From Methylobacterium sp. Leaf123 (GTDB taxonomy: Bacteria > Pseudomonadota > Alphaproteobacteria > Rhizobiales > Beijerinckiaceae): a stretch of 64,000 bases of DNA. Numbering within the stretch: position 1 is the stretch's first letter; each line of letters starts with the position of its first letter. Location of the stretch: the NCBI RefSeq assembly GCF_001423405.1, contig NZ_LMNS01000038.1, forward strand, positions 347,119 through 411,118, written 5' to 3'. Below are positions 43,378 to 51,094 of the stretch, piece by piece. The notes under the pieces are model-generated. The model ran no database searches, was not told the origin of the DNA, and saw nothing but the letters and a program-made list of their open reading frames with translations. The translations under genes were made by a program, and so were the position numbers.

Positions 43378-44100
43378 CTAGCCGAACAGCGTCGGTGCAG
43401 GCGGGCGCGCTACGACGTATCCGAGCTTTAGAAGCCGGATCTGCGCGGCGTCTCGGGAAACCGCAAACCGGCTCACTACCTCATCGACCAGGGACCGTGC
43501 CAACGGGTCGGCGACGTAGAAGGGCGGCAGGGCGGCGGCGGCATCGATGCGGGGCCGAAGGAGGTCCTTCACGGCTGACCGAGGCATCAGGTAAGCCCCT
43601 GAGGCATACCCAGCCTGCCACTCCATCCAGTCCGTCACTGGGGCATCCAGGATCGTGTCCCGCTTGCAAACGATCTTCGCTCTACCGGCCTCGACGAGCA
43701 GGTCGCCGGACGAGAAGTGGGCCTGGAAGAGGCCATCATGCAACCTGACGTGGCCGAGTTCATGGGCCAGCGTGGTGCGGTACCGGTTGGCGCGCCGGTC
43801 ATTCGTAGACAAGGACTCCGTGATCTCTACGACCGGAGGCTTCCCGACCTCGATGCGCGTAACCCCTTCAACGTCTGCTCCATCCGCGGACAGATCCGAG
43901 TAGACATCGAGGTAGGCGACGTGCTGCTCGACGAGAAGACAAAGGTCATCGGTGCAGATTGGGTACTCGACCTTCCCGCGATGCTTCAGCAGGAAGGCAG
44001 CCGTCAGAGCCTCGCACTCCCGGTCGATCTCCACCGGCTCGTAATGAGGCCTCTTCGAGAAGCGCCTTGTCGCGTCCGGCACCCACTGCACCATGCTCAC
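43378..44100 (-). CDS. capP: CapP-like ImmA/IrrE metallopeptidase regulator of CBASS
   Basis: 240 residues; GTG 44100 overlaps the stop of the HTH gene (GTGA), ATG 44094 is the alternative. The zinc motif HELGH is at 113-117 in TTLAHELGHVRLHD, followed by a glutamate-bearing helix (WMEWQAGYASGAYLMP) that supplies the third ligand. This is the ImmA/IrrE (COG2856) fold. In published CBASS loci a CapH repressor is cleaved by its partner peptidase CapP when single-stranded DNA accumulates, releasing the operon. Position directly upstream of capV and coupling to an HTH gene match that arrangement. Cleavage here is inferred. Confidence 0.85.
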   Translation of the reverse strand: MSMVQWVPDATRRFSKRPHYEPVEIDRECEALTAAFLLKHRGKVEYPICTDDLCLLVEQHVAYLDVYSDLSADGADVEGVTRIEVGKPPVVEITESLSTNDRRANRYRTTLAHELGHVRLHDGLFQAHFSSGDLLVEAGRAKIVCKRDTILDAPVTDWMEWQAGYASGAYLMPRSAVKDLLRPRIDAAAALPPFYVADPLARSLVDEVVSRFAVSRDAAQIRLLKLGYVVARPPAPTLFG

Positions 44101-44411
44101 CTCGTGCTTTTCCGAAAGGCGTTGAAGAATTGAACAACCTCCTCGGGCTTGGCCCCTGCCGCGCGGACGTCATGAGGTAGAGTACCAGCGAGATAGAAGA
44201 GGTACTCCGCCTGAACGTTGAGGGCGGACGCGAACTGCTCGATCAGGTGGTCAGAGGTGGGATTTCGGCGGTCACGCTCGATATCGTTCAGGTACTGCGG
44301 CGAAATTGGCTTGCCATCTTCCTCCCGCAGGATCTTCGAAGCTAACTCCTTTTGACTAATGCACTTTTCTTTCCTTGTGCGAAGAATGAACGAGCCAAAT
44401 GTCTCAGGCAT
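44097..44411 (-). CDS. capH: CapH-like XRE repressor of CBASS
   Basis: 104 residues from ATG 44411. The HTH spans residues 7-70 (FILRTRKEKCISQKELASKIL, PISPQYLNDIERDRRNPTSDHLIEQFASAL), then a short C-terminal arm (EVVQFFNAFRKSTR) that could mediate dimerisation and be the cleavage target of the peptidase. The stop overlaps the capP start. A dyad at 44428-44445, 17 bases upstream of the start, is repeated before capV, so the protein probably represses both its own operon and the CBASS operon. It corresponds to the CapH/CapP regulatory pair. Confidence 0.85.
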   Translation of the reverse strand: MPETFGSFILRTRKEKCISQKELASKILREEDGKPISPQYLNDIERDRRNPTSDHLIEQFASALNVQAEYLFYLAGTLPHDVRAAGAKPEEVVQFFNAFRKSTR

Positions 44412-44427
44412 GGAGCGCCCCTGGCAA

Positions 44428-44445
44428 GCTAATACGCGGATTAGC
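44428..44445 (-). promoter_or_regulatory. Operator dyad upstream of capH
   Basis: GCTAAT-acgcgg-ATTAGC, identical in half-sites and five of six spacer bases to the dyad before capV. A -10-like TACGCT overlaps its upstream side, with only a weak -35 (CGGACA). Autoregulation by CapH is the simplest reading. Confidence 0.72.
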
Positions 44446-44618
44446 GTAGCACGGTTCCGTTTCGCTGTCCGAGCCGCACGTCGTCTCACCGCCGTTTTGG
44501 TTAAGGCCTCTTGCGGCCTTTACGACCGTAGTGGTCGCCCGGAAGGCCGTGTCATCGAAGCGAAGGTACCAGGCCACCTGGACCTGTTCTTTCGAGGACT
44601 TCCGGGTGAGGATAGGCC

Positions 44619-45167
44619 TTATTCTGCCCCGATACGTGCGACTTCGAGCCGGAGGTGCCGCACCTCCTGCTCCTGCGCGGCGTAGTCGATCTGCATGTCA
44701 CTCATAGCCTCTTCGAAAGCTTCAACCCGGGACGTGGCCGACAGGATCTCCTTGCGCAGAGCCGTCCCCTCCTTGTCCAGGAGGCGCTGGACAACGCGCG
44801 AGCAACGGATCGCCTCTCGGTACTGAGTTCGCGTCACCCCAAAAATGGCAGCTTGGTAAGAGCGCCATTGGCGGCCAGGATCGAGCACGTAACGGGGGGC
44901 ATCTCGGAACGTCACGATCTTTCCAATGCCGGTCTTGACCGTGTGATCGAGCATGTAGCCGAGAGACTCCCCGAACCGGGTGGTCGTCACAGGAAGGTAC
45001 AGTTCGACCTTGTGACCATCGTGCTTGGGCGAGAATCGAGACCACTTTGCAATCTCGAACTCCTCACCTTCGTGCTCCGCGAGGATCGAGACATATTCGG
45101 TTCGATCAGTGTCACGCGCGAGGGCGCGGGTGCTTTTCCAATCTTTCGTGAACGTACTCGGCGACAT
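44619..45167 (-). CDS. Unknown protein upstream of the CBASS regulators
   Basis: 182 residues from ATG 45167, with GGAGGT upstream; the frame extends to 45350 without a better start. N-terminal half is mixed alpha-beta (YVSILAEHEGEEFEIAKWSRF, KVELYLPVTTTRFGESLGYML), and the C-terminal 60 residues form a helix or coiled coil (SRVEAFEEAMSDMQIDYAAQEQEVRHLRLEVARIG). No family recognised. It lies 207 bases upstream of capH on the same strand, so it could be independent cargo or an accessory defence gene. Confidence 0.55.
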   Translation of the reverse strand: MSPSTFTKDWKSTRALARDTDRTEYVSILAEHEGEEFEIAKWSRFSPKHDGHKVELYLPVTTTRFGESLGYMLDHTVKTGIGKIVTFRDAPRYVLDPGRQWRSYQAAIFGVTRTQYREAIRCSRVVQRLLDKEGTALRKEILSATSRVEAFEEAMSDMQIDYAAQEQEVRHLRLEVARIGAE

Positions 45168-45738
45168 GAGGACCTCCCTGATGCGAGGCGCTCTGATACG
45201 CGGCCCAAAACATCGAGTCAATTTTAAATCGCATAAATCCGATTTCAAATTTTGCCGGTGGGAGGCCAGGTACGAGTGCTCACCTTGTGAGGGTGGTCGC
45301 CCGAATGCGCACTTGATGATGCAATTCCTCAACGACCACCTTCCTGTCATCAGGATGATATCGCGTAGGTGGTCACACCTGTCGGTCCTGGAAGCCAGCC
45401 CTGCCCCTGACGGAAGTCTATGCCCAACATCAAATGGGCCACTCCCTGTCGGAAGCGGCCCACTTTTAACTTCAAGTTGATTTCAAACGCAACTTTGGCC
45501 TTGAAGGCGGAACATTGCGCCAGAGATCAGCTTCCCATAAGCGGACATTCGTCGGTCGTCCGGCTATTTCGGATCGGGGTGGGGAGCGGGCTTTGGAGCT
45601 GCGGCCGAAACCGGACGTTCAAGCCGGTAGAGATCGGTCCAATTCGAATGTACCTCAAACAGACTGTCAGTGAGCCTTGGTCTTGCTGCATGCACGCTGG
45701 TGGCTCACTGGAAAGATACGGTGGCTCGGCGCGTTCAC
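45168..45738. other. No recognisable gene
   Basis: The stretch separating the unknown CBASS-adjacent gene from the VOC gene has lower GC and only short frames. No hairpin with a T-run or RNA gene was found. It probably contains the promoter of the gene at 45167. Confidence 0.35.
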
Positions 45739-46362
45739 CTACGACGCCGGAGGCGTCCACCGGCGTAGGTCAGTTTGCTCGCGATAGGGCTGCGGGTGCG
45801 GGTAGGTGATGAACTCGATAAGTGGCCCGAACGGCATCTGGGCGTAGCAGAACTGGTTGCCGGGACCCGCTTCCTGCGGCGGCAATGAGTGTGGCCTCGA
45901 TAGCACAGTGCCGCCCGCCTGGGCAAACCGAACCAGGGCCGCGTCGATGTCGTCCGTGTACAGCGCGATGTGCTGCCAGCCCAGATCGCTCGACCGCGCA
46001 GGCCCGTGCTGGTCGTCCGCCTCCACCTGAAAAAGCTCGATGCCCGGCCCATTCGCGAGGTGCATCATACGGATGGCGACGATCCGTGCGCCCGACGCCA
46101 GGCCCAGCCGGCTTTCGGCATCGTGCCCTTCCTGCGGATCGGCCCCTAATGGAAGGGTGTCGTAGATCACCCGCGCGCCGATAGCTGCCTCCAAGAAGGC
46201 TGTGGCCGCTGCTATGTCCCGCACGACAAGGCCAATATGATCGACGCCGCGAATCCCAGTTCCGAGCGAGGCAGCCTTCGCCACCGCACGCGGCACGATC
46301 CAGGCCAAGGCCGCCATCGTGGCCGTGAGCAGAAGACGACGGGAGAATCTTGGCATCGTCAT
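45739..46362 (-). CDS. Exported VOC (glyoxalase/dioxygenase-fold) family protein
   Basis: 207 residues (ATG 46362 or 46356). Residues 1-30 form a signal peptide with a twin-arginine start (PRFSRRLLLTATMAALAW) ending in AVAKA. The mature part has two VOC modules: GVDHIGLVVRDIAAATAFLEAAIGA and GWQHIALYTDDIDAALVRFAQAGG, with metal-ligand candidates His in both DHIGL and QHIAL and Glu in LIEFITYP. VOC enzymes include glyoxalases, extradiol dioxygenases and dehydroshikimate dehydratase-like proteins. It lies five bases downstream of an exported dehydroquinase gene, so a periplasmic step in quinate or shikimate use is possible. Confidence 0.75.
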   Translation of the reverse strand: MTMPRFSRRLLLTATMAALAWIVPRAVAKAASLGTGIRGVDHIGLVVRDIAAATAFLEAAIGARVIYDTLPLGADPQEGHDAESRLGLASGARIVAIRMMHLANGPGIELFQVEADDQHGPARSSDLGWQHIALYTDDIDAALVRFAQAGGTVLSRPHSLPPQEAGPGNQFCYAQMPFGPLIEFITYPHPQPYREQTDLRRWTPPAS

Positions 46363-46367
46363 GCCCC

Positions 46368-46895
46368 CTACGCCTTGTCGAGCAGGTGATGCACCTGCTC
46401 CAGGGCAAGTCGATAGCCATTGGTGCCGCAGCCGTTGATCTGGGCGGTCGCGACCTGAGCGGCGTAGTCGGTGTGCCGGTAGGCCTCGCGCTTGAAGGTG
46501 TTGGTCAGGTGTACCTCGATGATCGGAAGCTCACAGGCGTGCAGAGCATCCTGCAGGGCTACCGAGGTATGCGCATAGGCAGCCGGATTGATGACGATGG
46601 CCGCAGCCTTCTCGCGAGCCTCGTGCACGTGGTCCACGAGGCCGCCTTCGCTGTTCGTCTGGCGGAACTCGATGCCAAGGCCAAGTCTATTGCCCGTCTC
46701 GCGGCACAGTCGCTCCACGTCCTGCAGGGAATCACGCCCATAGAGGTCGGGCTGGCGCTTGCCGAGCAGGTCCAGGTTTGGCCCATTCAGGATGTAGACC
46801 GGTTTGCCACTCGGTGCAGCAGCTGAGCTTCGGTGAGGAACGGTGAAGCCCGCCAAAGCGAGGATAGGCAGCAAGTGGCGACGCGCCAGTCTCAT
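46368..46895 (-). CDS. aroQ: Exported type II 3-dehydroquinate dehydratase
   Basis: 175 residues from ATG 46895. Residues 1-28 are a signal peptide (RRHLLPILALAGFTV, cleavage after SSAAA). The mature enzyme shows the type II dehydroquinase pattern: VYILNGPNLDLLGKRQP, catalytic Tyr52 in DLYG, RQTNSEGGLVDHVHEA, INPAAYAHTSVAL and EVHLTN. Biosynthetic AroQ is cytosolic; an exported version suggests a catabolic role in periplasmic quinate/shikimate oxidation. The VOC gene five bases downstream is probably in the same operon. A quinate dehydrogenase is not present in the window. Confidence 0.87.
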   Translation of the reverse strand: MRLARRHLLPILALAGFTVPHRSSAAAPSGKPVYILNGPNLDLLGKRQPDLYGRDSLQDVERLCRETGNRLGLGIEFRQTNSEGGLVDHVHEAREKAAAIVINPAAYAHTSVALQDALHACELPIIEVHLTNTFKREAYRHTDYAAQVATAQINGCGTNGYRLALEQVHHLLDKA

Positions 46896-46972
46896 TGTAC
46901 GGTCCCTAGTCCTAGTGCGGTGCAACAATGGCTCTGAACGAGAGTCGTTCCGACCTTCAAGCGGGCTCCACT

Positions 46973-47387
46973 TGACCTGACTGGCTGGCTTTGGACCGGG
47001 CTGATTGAGAGGATCAGCCTGGATCAGAGGAGTTGGGGATGAAGCGAGGACAGAGGCCGAGCGCGGACCAGGTCGTGCTGATGCTGCGCCAGATCGAGGT
47101 ACAGACGGCGCAAGGCAAGAGCATCGCCGTCGCGTGCAAGGAGGCGGATGTCTCGGAGCAAAGCTACGTGACGAGTGCCTACGCCAGGAGATCTTCTACT
47201 CGCTGAGAGAAGCACAGGTCGTGATTGGCCTATGGCAGAACACATACAAACGTGTCCGGCCGCATTCGTCGCTGCGCTACCGGCCGCCCGCGCCTGTCAG
47301 CTTCCCGGATCTGGCCTACCGGCTACCCATGGCCACTACCATGCAGTAGCCTCGCACCTGGCCCGGTCCAAAATACCGGTCAGGTCA
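46973..47387 (+). mobile_element. Internally deleted IS3-type element, right copy (415 bp)
   Basis: Same length and same deletion joint as 36775-37189, opposite orientation. It starts TGACCTGACTGG and ends CCGGTCAGGTCA. OrfA start (MKRGQRPSADQVVLMLRQIE) is fused after about 37 codons to the OrfB end (SLREAQVVIGLWQNTYKRVRPHSSL). No functional transposase can be made; movement would need a full-length relative elsewhere. Confidence 0.8.
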
Positions 47388-47519
47388 CTGCACCTCGATC
47401 TGTCGCAGCTTCAGCACCACCTGCTCCGCGCTCGTCTTCTGTCCTCGTCGCATGTCCGACTCCTTCAGTCCCGGCTGATCCTCCCAATCAGCCCGGTCCA
47501 AAGCCAGCCGGTCAGGTCA
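47388..47519 (-). mobile_element. Partial third copy of the IS3-type element
   Basis: A 132-bp fragment in minus orientation, containing the OrfA start region and the terminal repeat ending GGTCAGGTCA at 47519. It abuts the right 415-bp copy directly, as if one copy inserted into or recombined with another. It lies 76 bases before the regulatory dyad of cluster B. Confidence 0.75.
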
Positions 47520-47594
47520 GTCCGGCTCAAGAACAAAACGAAGTTCAGACCTTGTCAGTAAAAGAGGCAAGTCGAGTGTGGCCCCGCAGTCCCG

Positions 47595-47646
47595 CTCGGC
47601 AAGTTTCCGCCGATCCCAGTAGTCAGATCGGCGGAAACTTGCCGAG
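47595..47646 (+). promoter_or_regulatory. Upstream activator dyad of cluster B
   Basis: A perfect inverted repeat with 21-base arms and a 10-base loop. The inner half-sites TTTCCGCCGA and TCGGCGGAAA are separated by 14 bases, as in cluster A, and the centre lies about 89 bp upstream of the -24 element. Probable binding site of the DctD-like activator. Long arms could also form a hairpin in RNA or single strands. Confidence 0.7.
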
Positions 47647-47708
47647 CGAGGTTAAGGCAATTCCACGCAACTAATTGAAATATTTTGCTCTTTAGCGCCG
47701 CGCCGTTC

Positions 47709-47724
47709 TGGCATCCTTGTTGCC
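47709..47724 (+). promoter_or_regulatory. Sigma-54 promoter of cluster B
   Basis: TGGCAT-CCTTG-TTGCC, with GG and GC twelve bases apart. It lies about 118 bases before the transporter ATG, matching the position and sequence of the cluster A promoter while surrounding bases differ. Confidence 0.75.
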
Positions 47725-47841
47725 AATACTCTGCGCAGGTCCGTCGATAGTGACCATAAGAGGCTGAAGGCCCGGGTTACACGGAAGGCCAGTCAAGGCC
47801 GCGCTTTGGTGTGGCTGAAGTCCAGAGCAGGGAGAACGCCC

Positions 47842-49173
47842 ATGAACACAGCTGTGCCCGTGGCAATCGGGGAGATTCCCGTGCGCGCCGAAGTGTCGGA
47901 TCGCCAGAAGATCAAGGCCATCGTCGCCGCCTCGTCCGGCAACTTGGTTGAATGGTACGACTTCTACGCCTACGCCTTCACCTCGATCTATTTTGCCTCC
48001 GCGTTCTTCCCGTCAAGCAGCCCGACTGGGCAGTTGCTCGCCACCGCTGGCATCTTCGCGGTCGGCTTCTTCATGCGCCCGCTCGGCGGCTGGATCTTCG
48101 GGCGGATCGCTGACCGGCGCGGACGCAAGTCCTCGATGGTGTTCTCGGTGCTCCTGATGTGCGCAGGCTCGCTGATGATCGGCCTTTTGCCGACCTACGA
48201 GAGCATCGGCGTGCTTGCCCCCGTGCTGCTCCTCGTGGCGCGTCTCGCACAAGGCCTCTCGGTCGGCGGCGAGTACGGCACAGTGGCGACCTACATGAGC
48301 GAGATCGCCGGCAAGGGCCGGCGCGGCTTCCTGTCATCGTTCCAGTACGTCACCCTGATCGGCGGCCAGCTGCTCGCCGTGCTCGTGGTGTTCGCCCTCC
48401 AGCACATCCTCACCGGCGAGGAGATGCGGGCCTGGGGCTGGCGTATCCCCTTCCTCATCGGCGCCGCCGCCGCCATCGTCGCGATGATGCTGCGCGGCTC
48501 GCTAGAGGAATCGGTCTCGACCGAGACGCTACAGCGCGAGGAGGCCGGTTCGCTACGGGCGCTGATGCAGCACAAGCGCGCGGTGTTGATCACGCTTGCC
48601 TTCACCATGGGCGGTTCGCTCTACTTCTACACGATGACGACCTACATGCAGAAGTTCCTGGTCAACACGGTCAAATTGGACCTCAAGTCGGTATCGACCG
48701 TGATGACCTTGGCGCTGGTCGTGTTTATGGTGCTGCAGCCGCTGTTCGGCCTGCTCTCGGACCGGATCGGTCGACGCAATAACATGATCCTGTTCAGCGG
48801 GCTCGCGATGGTCGGCGCCGTGCCGCTGCTCTCGACGCTCTCGGCGGTGAGCAGCCCCTACGCTGCCTTCGGCCTAATCATGGTGGGCCTAATAATCGCG
48901 ACCTTCTACACCTCGATCAGCGGCGTGGTGAAAGCCGAGCTATTCCCCGCCGAGGTGCGGGCGCTGGGCGTCGGGCTTCCCTACGCCATCGCCAACGCGA
49001 TGTTCGGCGGCACTGCAGAATACGTGGCGCTTTCGTTCAGGAACTACGGCAACGACAGCCTGTTCTTTTACTACGTTGCGTCCATGGCGGCGGTGGCCTT
49101 CGCGGCCTCGCTCTGGATGCCGGACACCCGTAAGTACGGCTACCTCGACGGCAACGGCCAGATAAGCGGCTGA
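47842..49173 (+). CDS. MHS-family MFS organic-acid transporter (cluster B)
   Basis: 443 residues, same length as the cluster A protein and differing at only a few percent of positions by eye, while the DNA differs at many third codon positions. All family motifs are retained (GNLVEWYDFYAYAF, RPLGGWIFGRIADRRGRK, ARLAQGLSVGGEYG). The ATG at 47842 has the same GGGAGAACGCCC leader as cluster A. The protein should be a proton-coupled importer in the inner membrane. Two nearly identical transporters under the same kind of promoter suggest either dosage benefit or recent arrival of one copy. Confidence 0.85.
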   Translation: MNTAVPVAIGEIPVRAEVSDRQKIKAIVAASSGNLVEWYDFYAYAFTSIYFASAFFPSSSPTGQLLATAGIFAVGFFMRPLGGWIFGRIADRRGRKSSMVFSVLLMCAGSLMIGLLPTYESIGVLAPVLLLVARLAQGLSVGGEYGTVATYMSEIAGKGRRGFLSSFQYVTLIGGQLLAVLVVFALQHILTGEEMRAWGWRIPFLIGAAAAIVAMMLRGSLEESVSTETLQREEAGSLRALMQHKRAVLITLAFTMGGSLYFYTMTTYMQKFLVNTVKLDLKSVSTVMTLALVVFMVLQPLFGLLSDRIGRRNNMILFSGLAMVGAVPLLSTLSAVSSPYAAFGLIMVGLIIATFYTSISGVVKAELFPAEVRALGVGLPYAIANAMFGGTAEYVALSFRNYGNDSLFFYYVASMAAVAFAASLWMPDTRKYGYLDGNGQISG

Positions 49174-49321
49174 GCCCCTTACGCCCGGCCGCCTGAGCCG
49201 GGCGCCTCGCGAAAGCGCCCCCCTCACCCCCCGAACCCACTCGGCAGGCGAAGCACCCGCCCGGCCGGCGGTCGGTCCCTCACGTGACCGATTGAGGCGA
49301 AACGACCAACAGGAGGAAATC

Positions 49322-50980
49322 ATGCCCAAAGGATCCGATCTTCTAGTTCGGGCCCTCGAGAACGAAGGCGTCGAGCGCATCTTCGGCATCCCCGGCGAGG
49401 AGAACCTCGACATCGTCGAGAGCCTGCGCACCTCGAACATCGAGCTAATCCTGACCCGCCACGAGCAGGCCGCGGCCTTCATGGCCGCTACCTACGGACG
49501 CCTGACGGGCAAGCCCGGCGTCTGTCTCGCGACGCTCGGGCCGGGCGCGCTGAATTTCACAACGGGCGCGGCCTACGCGCATCTCGGCGCCATGCCGATG
49601 ATTATCATCACCGGCCAGAAGGGCATCCTTAAGGCCCGGCAAGCCCGCTTCCAGATCGTCGACGTGATTGCTTCGATGAAGCCGATCACCAAGATGGCCC
49701 GACAGATCGTCTCCGCCTCCTCGATCCCGACCATCGTGCGCGACGCCTTCCGCGTCGCTTCCGAGGAACGGCCGGGCCCCGTCCTCCTGGAACTGCCCGA
49801 GGACATCGCGGCCGAGGAGGCCGAGGCCTACACCGTGCCGAGCCACCCGATCGACATCCCGGTTGCCCACCCGACCTCGATCGAGCGCGCCGCCCAGATG
49901 ATCCGGGCGGCCAAACGTCCGCTGATCATGCTCGGCGCCGCTGCGAGCCGCCCACGCTCCACGAGCGACCTCGGCGGCTTCGTGCAGCGCACCGGCATCC
50001 CGTTCTTCACCACGCAGATGGGCAAGGGCACAGTCGCCCACGGCACCCGCCTCTACATGGGCACCGCCGCCCTGTCGGAGCGCGACTACGTGCACGAGGC
50101 GATCGACGCGGCCGACCTGATCATTGCCATCGGCCACGACACCGTCGAGAAGCCGCCCTTCTTCATGGGACAGTTGGGGCAGAAGGTGCTGCATATCAGC
50201 TACACGCCTGCCCATGTCGAAGAGGTGTACTATCCCGACGCCGAGGTAGTGGGCGATCTCGGCCCCACCCTGAAGCTGATCGCCGACCGGCTGGAGGAAG
50301 GGCTGCCGAACGCGGGTGCGCTGCTCTATTTGCGCGAGCACATCCTGACGCGCATCGCCGACCGCAACGACGAGGACCGCTTCCCCGTCACGCCCCAGCG
50401 TCTCGTGCGCGACGTGCGTAGCGTCATCCCGGGGGACGGCATCGTCTGCCTCGACAATGGGATGTACAAGATCTGGTTCGCGCGGAACTATCGCACCTAC
50501 GTCGCCAATACGCTGCTGCTCGACAACGCGCTCGCCACGATGGGCGCGGGGCTTCCCTCAGCGATGATGGCCGCAATGCTCCATCCCAACCGCCGCGTCA
50601 TGGCGGTGTGTGGCGACGGCGGCTTCATGATGAACAGCCAGGAGATGGAGACCGCTGTGCGCCTCGGCCTTAACCTCGTGGTGCTGGTCCTCGACGACTC
50701 GGCCTACGGGATGATCCGCTGGAAGCAGGCGGTGGACGAATTTCCGGATTACGGAATGACCTTCAAGAACCCGGACTTCGTGAAATACGCCGAGTCCTAC
50801 GGCGCCGCCGGCCACCGGGTCGGCGCGGTGGAGGATCTGGTGTCGACCCTAGAGCGGGCCTTCCAGGCCGGCGGCGTCCACCTCGTGGCGGTGCCGATCG
50901 ACTACTCGGAGAACACCCGCGTCCTCGTCGACGAGCTGCGCACCAAGGTCGAGGATTTGGTGCTCGAACCGGCCGAATGA
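49322..50980 (+). CDS. TPP-dependent acetolactate synthase-like / 2-oxo acid decarboxylase (cluster B)
   Basis: 552 residues from ATG 49322 with AGGAGG upstream. It keeps the catalytic Glu48 (RHEQ) and the TPP motif GDGGFMMNSQEM. Compared with cluster A it starts with ATG rather than GTG and differs mainly by conservative changes (for example AAEEAEAY for AAAEAEAY and DEFPDYG for DAFQDYG), which indicates purifying selection on both copies. Substrate arguments are as for the cluster A enzyme. A 114-base gap separates it from the aldehyde dehydrogenase gene. Confidence 0.85.
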   Translation: MPKGSDLLVRALENEGVERIFGIPGEENLDIVESLRTSNIELILTRHEQAAAFMAATYGRLTGKPGVCLATLGPGALNFTTGAAYAHLGAMPMIIITGQKGILKARQARFQIVDVIASMKPITKMARQIVSASSIPTIVRDAFRVASEERPGPVLLELPEDIAAEEAEAYTVPSHPIDIPVAHPTSIERAAQMIRAAKRPLIMLGAAASRPRSTSDLGGFVQRTGIPFFTTQMGKGTVAHGTRLYMGTAALSERDYVHEAIDAADLIIAIGHDTVEKPPFFMGQLGQKVLHISYTPAHVEEVYYPDAEVVGDLGPTLKLIADRLEEGLPNAGALLYLREHILTRIADRNDEDRFPVTPQRLVRDVRSVIPGDGIVCLDNGMYKIWFARNYRTYVANTLLLDNALATMGAGLPSAMMAAMLHPNRRVMAVCGDGGFMMNSQEMETAVRLGLNLVVLVLDDSAYGMIRWKQAVDEFPDYGMTFKNPDFVKYAESYGAAGHRVGAVEDLVSTLERAFQAGGVHLVAVPIDYSENTRVLVDELRTKVEDLVLEPAE

Positions 50981-51094
50981 CCCGAACCGGCGCCGCCCCC
51001 GCCCCCGCCGGAGCGGCGCCGATCCCATACGCGAACCCGCCCCGAAAACCCGAACCGGCTCCGCGCCCCCAAAGAAGGCCGTGGAGTGAGGAGT

